Of a stretch of DNA of 64,000 bases, positions 54,955 to 61,858 are shown in pieces. The notes under the pieces were generated by a model that made no database searches, had not been told where the DNA came from, and worked only from the letters and a program-made list of their open reading frames with translations. Position numbers and translations under genes: made by a program. The DNA comes from Bacteroidia bacterium (GTDB taxonomy: Bacteria; Bacteroidota; Bacteroidia; Chitinophagales; Chitinophagaceae): assembly GCA_030429205.1 (NCBI GenBank), contig JAUICZ010000001.1, positions 982,806-1,046,805 of the forward strand, given 5' to 3'. Within the stretch, counting starts at the first letter, position 1. Each line of letters begins with the position of its first letter.

Positions 54955-55326
54955 TTACGCTTCTTCTGTTTGAGGTGCAGCTGTAGCAGATACTTTGTTA
55001 CGCTTTTTAGCGTTGTATTCTACAGCATACTTGTCCAGTTTAGTGATCATGTGGCGCATTACAGCTTCGTCCCTGTTCATGTCTATCTCCATAGGAGAGT
55101 TCATGCTAGGGTCTGCCTGGTACTCAAGTACCCAGTAAAGGCCTGTTGTTTTTTTATCGATCGGGTAAGCTAGAGAGCGTAAGCCCCATGCATTCTGGTG
55201 AACAATTTTTCCACCGTTTTTTGTAACGTACTCTGCGTACTTCTTTTGTGCAGCTTTGTAATCATCTTCTGCCAGTACAGGAGTGAAAATGACCATCAGT
55301 TCGTAGTCCTGAAGTTCTGTTGCCAT
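54955..55326 (-). CDS. rpsF: Ribosomal protein bS6
   Basis: Small-subunit protein of 123 aa with the ferredoxin-like fold (YELMVIFTPVLAEDD, LRSLAYPIDKKTTGLYWVLEY, MNRDEAVMRHMITK) and a short charged tail. Partner of bS18. First gene of the operon; it is preceded by a structured 5' leader. Confidence 0.97.
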   Translation of the reverse strand: MATELQDYELMVIFTPVLAEDDYKAAQKKYAEYVTKNGGKIVHQNAWGLRSLAYPIDKKTTGLYWVLEYQADPSMNSPMEIDMNRDEAVMRHMITKLDKYAVEYNAKKRNKVSATAAPQTEEA

Positions 55327-55355
55327 AATTTTGGTTTAATTAAAAAATAATGTTT

Positions 55356-55415
55356 GTCCCTCATATCCGGCAGCAACGCTGGGTACCCTTTCGGGCAGCC
55401 GAATATTTTCGGGAC
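55356..55415 (-). promoter_or_regulatory. Structured rpsF leader RNA, likely S6:S18 autoregulatory site
   Basis: On the minus strand, GUCCC at the predicted 5' end (55415-55411) pairs with GGGAC (55360-55356). Inside, AUAUUCGGC pairs with GCCGGAUAU (9 bp). The closed part holds a CCC-GAAA-GGG hairpin and a possible CAGC-GUU-GCUG hairpin. Such leaders are known in other bacteria to bind the bS6:bS18 complex; the sequence here is assigned by position and structure only, not by a database match. Confidence 0.6.
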
Positions 55416-55417
55416 GG

Positions 55418-55451
55418 CAAAGGTAAGTAGTTTTTCTGAAATATGTACAAA
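55418..55451 (-). promoter_or_regulatory. Promoter of rpsF-rpsR-rplI
   Basis: TACCTTTG (55418-55425) with TTTG at 55448-55451 on the minus strand, 22-nt spacer. It places the mRNA start at the first base of the leader stem. Confidence 0.6.
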
Positions 55452-55474
55452 TATTTACATCTCAAACACAAAAA

Positions 55475-55502
55475 CTCCCACCACGTTACGGCGTGGCGGG
55501 AG
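55475..55502 (-). terminator. Terminator of the 55529 gene
   Basis: On the minus strand CTCCCGCCACG and CGTGGTGGGAG pair over 11 bp (one G-U) around a 6-nt loop, then TTTTTG. It begins 27 bp after the stop codon. Confidence 0.8.
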
Positions 55503-55528
55503 CGAAAATATGAAAAACACTAACTATT

Positions 55529-56086
55529 TTATTTTTGAGTAGCTGTATATACTACGTCTACAGCGTATACACCCGCAGGGTAAGCAAATCCCGGAGTAGC
55601 TTTATACTTGATGTCGAAAGTTTGGTTACCACCACGGCTACCCCCTTCTATAAGATCTTGGTCAGCAGCAGTAAGGCTGGCATATGCAGTGCTTGAGAAA
55701 GGAGAAGCAATGGCACCACCGGTGTTGTTACCTGTAACTTTCAGGTTAAGAACATTTTGTACCGGCATAGTTGGAGCAGGTGTTGTGTTACCAGAGTAAG
55801 TAAAACTGGCTGCATTAGCTTTTACGGTTACGTCGAAGTCTTTGTTAGAACGTACTTTCAATTGTTGGTCGTTACTTTCCACACCGTTAGCGTAATCGTT
55901 AACAGAGTTGAAAGGGATAGTTACGTCAGAACCGATAGAATTACCATTACCGGTGAAAGTGATCTCGATTGCATTACTCAACTGTAGTTTTACAGTTTGA
56001 GAAGCATTAGCTGATTGATTTGTGCTTTGAGCGTTAGCAGAGATAGTTACTGTTGCGAAAGCTGCGATTGCGATTAATTTTTTCAT
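55529..56086 (-). CDS. Secreted beta-rich protein, unknown
   Basis: Protein of 185 aa with a signal peptide (cleavage near SANAQS). The mature part is Ser/Thr/Asn-rich with alternating strands (VKLQLSNAIEITFTGNG, QQLKVRSNKDFDVTVKA) and ends in PAGVYAVDVVYTATQK, giving an overall look of WxL, fimbrial or DUF4402-type beta-sandwich proteins. Assignment to a family is uncertain. It is expressed alone from a promoter preceded by two direct repeats, and has its own strong terminator. Confidence 0.7.
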   Translation of the reverse strand: MKKLIAIAAFATVTISANAQSTNQSANASQTVKLQLSNAIEITFTGNGNSIGSDVTIPFNSVNDYANGVESNDQQLKVRSNKDFDVTVKANAASFTYSGNTTPAPTMPVQNVLNLKVTGNNTGGAIASPFSSTAYASLTAADQDLIEGGSRGGNQTFDIKYKATPGFAYPAGVYAVDVVYTATQK

Positions 56087-56143
56087 TTTTTGAAGATTTA
56101 GAATGTTTAAGAATTTATTTTTTGTTTTGGTTAATTGTTAAAG

Positions 56144-56151
56144 CAAATGTA
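56144..56151 (-). promoter_or_regulatory. Putative -7 box of the secreted beta-rich gene
   Basis: TACATTTG on the minus strand fits TAnnTTTG, 57 bp before the start codon. No -33 TTTG is present at the expected distance, which suggests dependence on an activator. Confidence 0.5.
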
Positions 56152-56180
56152 TACCCGCAAATAGGGCTGGCACTGAATTA

Positions 56181-56213
56181 TTCGGAGTTTGGCAGGGATC
56201 TTTCGGAGTTTGG
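56181..56213 (-). promoter_or_regulatory. Two perfect 12-bp direct repeats, 21-bp period
   Basis: TTCGGAGTTTGG occurs at 56181-56192 and again at 56202-56213 (plus-strand reading), 21 bp start to start, two DNA turns. The nearer copy ends about 30 bp upstream of the -7 box on the minus strand. This is the phasing of sites for LytTR or other tandem-binding activators. Confidence 0.6.
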
Positions 56214-56243
56214 TATAATGTGCAGGTTTTTAGCATAAAAATA

Positions 56244-56265
56244 GGGCGTCGGTAAACCGACACCC
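56244..56265 (-). terminator. Terminator of the 56293 gene
   Basis: On the minus strand a 9-bp stem (GGGTGTCGG/CCGACGCCC, one T-G pair), 4-nt loop and a T-rich tail (TATTTTT), 27 bp after the stop. Confidence 0.75.
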
Positions 56266-56292
56266 CATTATTATTGTACTTACAGAAAGTAG

Positions 56293-57681
56293 TTATTGTA
56301 TCACTAATCGTTTTGTAACTGTTTTATTTTCAGCTGTTTCAATTCTTAGAAAGTAAATGCCTTTAGGCAGGTTATTAATGTCCAAGCGATGATGGCTTTG
56401 GTGAGGCGGGGTTAATGTAATCTGGGTTTGCCCTACCATATTAAATAATGTGATGTTGCGAAGAGATTCTCCTTTACTATCAATAGCAACATAGTTACTG
56501 GCAGGGTTAGGGTAAATATCAATTGTTGTTGAAGCGGTAGCACGATTTTCTATACCTACATTAAAATAATGTTCATAGTACATGTAGGAAACTGTAAATG
56601 GGCTGGTTTGTTTAGTACCATTAACATATAAGTAAGCTTCCATTTTTGTGGGGTCACCATTATTATTATATGTAAGCTCTACATCAGTTTTGTCACTCCA
56701 TGTTTTGCTGGTAGTATCCCAGCTTTCATAAGTAACTACAGAAGGCTTGTCCATGCTGTTGAATGTGCGCATATCTCTGCTATTATTTATCCATACGTTG
56801 TTTACAGTGTCTTTTACTTGGATAATGTTGTATTTGCGCATATTGGTAGCATTGTGGTAGCTTGTGCTGTCTTTGTACATATCTACCCATTTACTACTGC
56901 TATTGTTATAGGTTTGGTATATATCTAAAGTGTCTCTATTGGCAGCATCATAATATATATTGGCTTTAAAGCTTGGTACCCATGCGTTGCTTATTCTATC
57001 ATAAACAATACTCTCTGTCATGTTGCCATTAACATCGTAGCTATATACGGCTTTGTACGCCGGGGCATTGCTTATATTATTATAACCACTGTCTAAGGTT
57101 ACTTTGTTGTTACTGTTATACTTGTAGTAGTATGCAAAGGTGTTTGTCCATGTAGTGCCTCCCCATGTTTGGTAAGCTTCTGTTATAAGGTTGCCGTTTG
57201 CATCGTAAACACCATTCTCTCTTTCTGAGTTGGTGAATAAAGGAGCAGAGCCTTGAGCATCTGTAAAGCTCGTTCTGTGGTTATTCGCATCGTAAGACGA
57301 AATGTAACGTTCGTTCATCTCAAACCCGGCACCCTGATCGCTAAAGCGGTACACTGTATCTGTAAATATGGTATTGTATTCCGGGTCGACACCATAATCG
57401 TAGTATTCCAGGTATTCATAATCAAAACTGGAGCCTCTGGCATTGGAGTATTTGTATATCCCACTGTCTGATATAGACAGGCCGGATCCGGTACTTCCAT
57501 AAAAACTAGAGGAGCTCAATCGCCAATATGTGTTTGTTGTTTTTGCTTTGGCTCTATTGTTTTCAGCTTTTAATGATTTAATATGTTTTCTGAATGCGTC
57601 AACATTGCCAAATTTATTGGGTAGAGCATAACTACTATTTAATGTCAGTAGAAAAATAAAGGTCGTTAGCAGGTATTTCAT
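56293..57681 (-). CDS. T9SS type A cargo protein with YD-like repeats
   Basis: Protein of 462 aa from MKYLLTTFIF (signal peptide to about SYALP; the frame's 12 earlier codons are not signal-like). The body (about 50-375) has tandem motifs like YDANGNLITEAYQTW and YDVNGNMTESIVYDR, resembling the short repeats of RHS/YD proteins. The last 75 residues (YPNPASNYVAIDS ... LPKGIYFLRIETAENKTVTKRLVIQ) are a type A T9SS sorting domain, so it is exported and attached at the surface. It has its own promoter and terminator. Confidence 0.85.
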   Translation of the reverse strand: MKYLLTTFIFLLTLNSSYALPNKFGNVDAFRKHIKSLKAENNRAKAKTTNTYWRLSSSSFYGSTGSGLSISDSGIYKYSNARGSSFDYEYLEYYDYGVDPEYNTIFTDTVYRFSDQGAGFEMNERYISSYDANNHRTSFTDAQGSAPLFTNSERENGVYDANGNLITEAYQTWGGTTWTNTFAYYYKYNSNNKVTLDSGYNNISNAPAYKAVYSYDVNGNMTESIVYDRISNAWVPSFKANIYYDAANRDTLDIYQTYNNSSSKWVDMYKDSTSYHNATNMRKYNIIQVKDTVNNVWINNSRDMRTFNSMDKPSVVTYESWDTTSKTWSDKTDVELTYNNNGDPTKMEAYLYVNGTKQTSPFTVSYMYYEHYFNVGIENRATASTTIDIYPNPASNYVAIDSKGESLRNITLFNMVGQTQITLTPPHQSHHRLDINNLPKGIYFLRIETAENKTVTKRLVIQ

Positions 57682-57695
57682 AAAATGAGTTTTAT

Positions 57696-57703
57696 CAAAT
57701 ATA
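57696..57703 (-). promoter_or_regulatory. Putative -7 box of the 56293-57681 gene
   Basis: TATATTTG on the minus strand, 14 bp before the start, fits TAnnTTTG. Confidence 0.45.
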
Positions 57704-57858
57704 TCGTCGAAACTCACCGTTTGTTACAATTGCATTGCAATAATTTTGTTAAATAGATATTGCATTTAACTGACAGTTGTACCATAGCTAAATGACAATG
57801 CTATTATAATACTATATATGTGTTGTATTAGTTTTATGTCACACCCAACAAAATACCT

Positions 57859-59796
57859 ATGAAGTTTAGTTACGCATTGCTATTGTGCATCCTCTTCAAT
57901 TCTGTTCAGGCGCAGCAAATAATATTTAAGGAAGATTTTAATTCTTATCAGGGACTTAATATACCCAACTGGGATACAAAAACACATACAGCATCAGTAG
58001 GGTGGCGTACCAGCGACATGTATAATTTATATTGCTCTTATAGTAAAATACCACAGTATGCATATTTCGAAAGGGTGGCTGCAATAAGTGATTGCGAGGG
58101 GTTTGTTCCACGGCCAAATCATAATGTATTTATGTTCTCAAAGCCTATCGACCTTTCTCAGGTTACACAAGGTGCGGTGTTAAAGTATGACTCTTACTTT
58201 TTTAAGAGAACCACTAAAAGTCAAACAGAGCATGCAACCGTTGAGATATCAGTAAACAAAGGTGTTAGTTGGACAGTGATACATGACGTTCCGAAAGGGA
58301 AAACTGAAGATTCCCTTGATACTCACTATATAAACATTTCTCAATACATAGGCTACAGTAATGTTTTGATAGGGTTTCGGTATAATGATGGCGGTGGTGT
58401 ACATCAAAATGGTGGATGGACAGTAGATAACATAGAACTATTCAGGCCGGAGCAAAAAGATCTGGCGCTTACACATTTTTACCCCGAAAAAGAAGTTAAA
58501 GGCTACCGTGTTATCAATAATGGTTTCTCGCATACAGGTGAGGTGCGTAACTATGGGTTGGATACGATAAAAGAGTTTATAGTGAATTATCAAAATGCAG
58601 GTGGCGTGGTGATGTCGGATACTTTTTTAAATATATCTATCCCTCCTTTTGCAACGTATAGTTTTACACATAAGGTAAAGAATGTACTATCTGCAATTGG
58701 AGCATTAGATGTTACGGCTTGGGTAACTACACCGGGAGATAATAATGCAACTAATGATACCCAGCGCATAGTTGTGAATGGCGTACAATTTATACCAAAG
58801 AAGAAAGTATTGCTGGAAGAAGGTACCGGTAACTGGAATATGTTTGCCCCAAGGGGATATACTTATATGGATGCTGTAGCCACGGATGGTAATGTTTGTT
58901 TGGTATCCGTGCATGGCGGCGACCCTATGGAATACGATGAGTATAGCGACTACCTTTATAACCTGGACTATTATTTCGCACAATATTTTTTACTGGACAG
59001 AAAAGTGAGCCCTGATGAAACCAACTTTTACGAAATGATCAATGAGTATGCAGGCCATTTTGGTTTTGCAGATCTGGAGATACATGGCTACATCGCGCAG
59101 AGCGGCAGGGCAGAAGTGGGTGTGACAGTTAAGCCTGCAATAAACATGAAGGGGGATTTTCGGTTGGCTTTAATTCTTACAGAAGATAACGTTTCAGGCA
59201 CCGGCGACGATTGGAGGCAATATAATATGCATTATTCAGGAGGTAAAAACGGACCGATGGGTGGCTATGAAAATAAGCCGGATACCATACCTGCTGCTGA
59301 AATGGAATATAATTATGTTGCCAGATTGATAAGCCCCGCACCTGATGGCGGAAAAACATTTGCGACAGAATTAAAGGCAGGTGCTGATTACTGGCATAAG
59401 TTTTCGGTAGCGCTGAAACCGGAATGGGACAGGAATAAATTGAGAGCAACTGTTGTATTGTTGCGCGAGGATGATACTACTGTACTAAACAGTAATTGTC
59501 TCAGTTATTTCTTATCTGTTAGTGATGATGATTTTGAGCAAGAGTTTAAAGCAGGATTATACCCTAACCCGGCAAACAGTTATACTAATCTTGAGTTTGA
59601 AGCTAAGCAGGAGGGAAGGACTGTTATTGCTGTATACGATATAAGTGGTAGAATACAATATAGTACTAGTTACAGCGCTATAATCGGAACAAACAAAATA
59701 AAAATACCTACGGCATCGTTACCTACAGGTTTATACATTTTACAGTTGAAGAACAAAACAGAGAAGCGTACATTTAAATTGCATGTGGTACACTAA
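57859..59796 (+). CDS. T9SS type A cargo with choice-of-anchor and Omp28-like domains
   Basis: Protein of 645 aa, signal peptide to about VQAQQ. First domain (about 20-195) is a jelly-roll type (FKEDFNSYQGLNIPNWDT, GGWTVDNIELF), usual in secreted Bacteroidota proteins. A middle part (about 200-310) has CARDB-like strands. Then an Omp28/thioredoxin-like domain starts at LLEEGTGNWNMFAPRGY, where the usual CxxC is Asn327-x-x-Ala330. The C-terminal 80 residues (LYPNPANSYTNLEFEAKQEG ...) are a type A T9SS domain. The MoCo-sulfurase-like gene follows 48 bp later. Confidence 0.85.
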   Translation: MKFSYALLLCILFNSVQAQQIIFKEDFNSYQGLNIPNWDTKTHTASVGWRTSDMYNLYCSYSKIPQYAYFERVAAISDCEGFVPRPNHNVFMFSKPIDLSQVTQGAVLKYDSYFFKRTTKSQTEHATVEISVNKGVSWTVIHDVPKGKTEDSLDTHYINISQYIGYSNVLIGFRYNDGGGVHQNGGWTVDNIELFRPEQKDLALTHFYPEKEVKGYRVINNGFSHTGEVRNYGLDTIKEFIVNYQNAGGVVMSDTFLNISIPPFATYSFTHKVKNVLSAIGALDVTAWVTTPGDNNATNDTQRIVVNGVQFIPKKKVLLEEGTGNWNMFAPRGYTYMDAVATDGNVCLVSVHGGDPMEYDEYSDYLYNLDYYFAQYFLLDRKVSPDETNFYEMINEYAGHFGFADLEIHGYIAQSGRAEVGVTVKPAINMKGDFRLALILTEDNVSGTGDDWRQYNMHYSGGKNGPMGGYENKPDTIPAAEMEYNYVARLISPAPDGGKTFATELKAGADYWHKFSVALKPEWDRNKLRATVVLLREDDTTVLNSNCLSYFLSVSDDDFEQEFKAGLYPNPANSYTNLEFEAKQEGRTVIAVYDISGRIQYSTSYSAIIGTNKIKIPTASLPTGLYILQLKNKTEKRTFKLHVVH

Positions 59797-59844
59797 ATAG
59801 TATTGATACTATTATTATATTTATATGACAAACCCCTAGTGCAT

Positions 59845-61266
59845 ATGTCGGTACATATAGATAGTAATGTAACAATAGAACAGGCATTTCAAGATTTTAT
59901 AGCGTCTTATCCTCAGTATAAGGCCACAGAAATGTTAGACGATATCAGAGCGAAAGATTTTAAAAGGCTCGATAATAACGGGCATACTTATCTGGATTTT
60001 GTAGGTGCCAATATATACCCTGAATCTCTGATCAGAGAGCATCAGGACTTTCTACTGAAAGATGTATACGGTAACCCGCATTCTGCAAACCCTACGTCTA
60101 GCCTGGCAACAAAGCACTGTGATCATGCACGTAATTACGTGAAGGAATACTTTAATGATGCGGATGATGACTATGATGTAGTGTTTACACTAAATGCCAG
60201 TGGCGCTTTAAAGCTTATTGGCGAGGCATACCCTTTTTGTCCTGAAAGTACTTATGTGTTGTTGGTGGATAATCACAATTCCGTAAACGGTATCAGAGAG
60301 TTTGCACGATGTAAAAACACAAACTTTAAATATGCTCCTGTAAAAGATAAAACGTTGCAGATAGATGAAGAGGCGCTAGAGCAAATTTTATCAGACGGAC
60401 AAGGTAAAAACAAATTGTTTGCCTACCCGGCACAGTCCAACTTTTCAGGAGTTAAGCATAGTTTAGACTGGATACATAAAGCGCAGAAAAATGGTTGGGA
60501 TGTTTTGCTGGATGCTGCCGCATATGTGCCTACTAATCAGTTAGATCTTTCTAAGCATAAACCAGAGTTTGTCTCTATTTCTTTTTACAAAATATTTGGC
60601 TACCCTACAGGTATAGGTTGCTTGTTAGTTAAGAAATCAATTCTTTCTAAAATGGAGCGCCCGTGGTTTGCCGGTGGTACTATCGAACTGGCATCGGTAC
60701 GTGGCGATGGGCACTTTTTTGCAGAAGATGAAGAGGGTTATGAAGATGGTACGATCAACTTCTTAAATATACCTGCAGTAGAAATGGGCTTGAAGTTTAT
60801 CAAGAGCATTGGTATTGATAACATCCAAACACGCATAACATCTTTGGCAGACTGGGTGCTGAAGGAGATACTACCGTTAAAGCATGATAATGGTGTGAAC
60901 TTAATAGAGCTTTACGGGACAGAAGATCTTAATAATAGAGGCGCAACACTAACGTTTAATATCTGCGACCAGACAGGTAAAACTATCTTTTACGAAGATG
61001 TTGAAGAGGGTGCAAATAAGCTGGTAATATCTTTACGTGCAGGATGTTTTTGTAACCCCGGTTTAAGCGAGATCGTAGGTAAGTTTACCGAAGATGTGAT
61101 GCGTCCGGTTTTTGAGTGTGGCGAAAAAGTAAGCTATAATGAGTTTGTAAACAGTAAAAAGTCAGACTATGTAGTAGGAGCAATACGCGCTTCTTTTGGC
61201 TACGTTTCTAACTTTAAAGATGCGTACACTCTGGTGGAGTTCATAAAGTCGTACCTCAATAAGTAG
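59845..61266 (+). CDS. MoCo-sulfurase-like PLP enzyme (aminotransferase class V fold)
   Basis: Protein of 473 aa from MSVHIDSNV. It has the class V aminotransferase/cysteine-desulfurase plan: YLDFVGANIYP, GNPHSANPTS, TLNASGALKLIGEAYPF, and the PLP Lys in SFYKIFGYPTG, then RAGCFCNPG with a Cys pair near 400 (candidate persulfide Cys). It resembles the N-terminal half of Mocos/ABA3, which move sulfur to the molybdenum cofactor, but lacks the MOSC half. Function not proven; no molybdenum gene is nearby. The upstream 14 codons of the frame are not conserved-looking. Confidence 0.85.
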   Translation: MSVHIDSNVTIEQAFQDFIASYPQYKATEMLDDIRAKDFKRLDNNGHTYLDFVGANIYPESLIREHQDFLLKDVYGNPHSANPTSSLATKHCDHARNYVKEYFNDADDDYDVVFTLNASGALKLIGEAYPFCPESTYVLLVDNHNSVNGIREFARCKNTNFKYAPVKDKTLQIDEEALEQILSDGQGKNKLFAYPAQSNFSGVKHSLDWIHKAQKNGWDVLLDAAAYVPTNQLDLSKHKPEFVSISFYKIFGYPTGIGCLLVKKSILSKMERPWFAGGTIELASVRGDGHFFAEDEEGYEDGTINFLNIPAVEMGLKFIKSIGIDNIQTRITSLADWVLKEILPLKHDNGVNLIELYGTEDLNNRGATLTFNICDQTGKTIFYEDVEEGANKLVISLRAGCFCNPGLSEIVGKFTEDVMRPVFECGEKVSYNEFVNSKKSDYVVGAIRASFGYVSNFKDAYTLVEFIKSYLNK

Positions 61267-61779
61267 TTATTTTTTATTCAGTATTGTTTTGGCTCTGGAT
61301 CTGAACGCAGCTGTACAGCCATGTTCTAGCTGGTCTTCTATTATGGCATGTAACTCTTGTTTTATCTCTGGGTAATGTTTCGACAAGTTGTCTAAAACAG
61401 TCATAGAAAAAACACGTACTGCAATAGCTTCTTTTGCATCAGCAAGGAAATCAAAACAAAGGTTCATTACATCACCATGGTGTTTTTCGGGTATATCTAT
61501 GTATTGTAATGCACGTACTACATTTCTTTTTACAGCCACATGAATATCTGGTTCAGACATTCTTTTAAGCATGGCATCAATATAGGGGAGTATCATCTCG
61601 GGGTGCTTTTCGCCTACTTTGCCTAATGCATGAGCACTTCGTTGTACTACACGGTATTTGTCAAACAAAAACAAGTCCATCAACTGTTGAAACCGCTCGT
61701 CGTTGTTGCCTATCCAGCTGGCAACAAGTTCTATGTTTTCTTTTGAATTCTCTGTAAGAAGCTGTTCTCTGAGGTTCAT
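61267..61779 (-). CDS. HEAT-repeat-like protein
   Basis: Protein of 170 aa from MNLREQLLTE; the much longer frame upstream is antisense to tex and was rejected. It is a run of helical pairs with HEAT-type features (AHALGKVGEKHPEMILPYIDAM, AVKRNVVRALQYIDI, IAVRVFSMTVLDNLSKHYPE). Such modules bind proteins. No enzyme motif. Divergent from tex with a 79-bp interval; convergent with the MoCo-like gene, 0 bp apart. Confidence 0.8.
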   Translation of the reverse strand: MNLREQLLTENSKENIELVASWIGNNDERFQQLMDLFLFDKYRVVQRSAHALGKVGEKHPEMILPYIDAMLKRMSEPDIHVAVKRNVVRALQYIDIPEKHHGDVMNLCFDFLADAKEAIAVRVFSMTVLDNLSKHYPEIKQELHAIIEDQLEHGCTAAFRSRAKTILNKK

Positions 61780-61807
61780 ATGTGCAAATATGTTGAAATA
61801 TTTTCTT

Positions 61808-61837
61808 TTTGAATCTCGAGTGTGAAAATTACATTCG
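61808..61837 (+). promoter_or_regulatory. Putative promoter of tex
   Basis: TTTG (61808-61811), 18-nt spacer, TACATTCG (61830-61837), one mismatch from TAnnTTTG, 21 bp before the tex start. Confidence 0.4.
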
Positions 61838-61858
61838 CAGTTCTTAAATAGAAATAAG

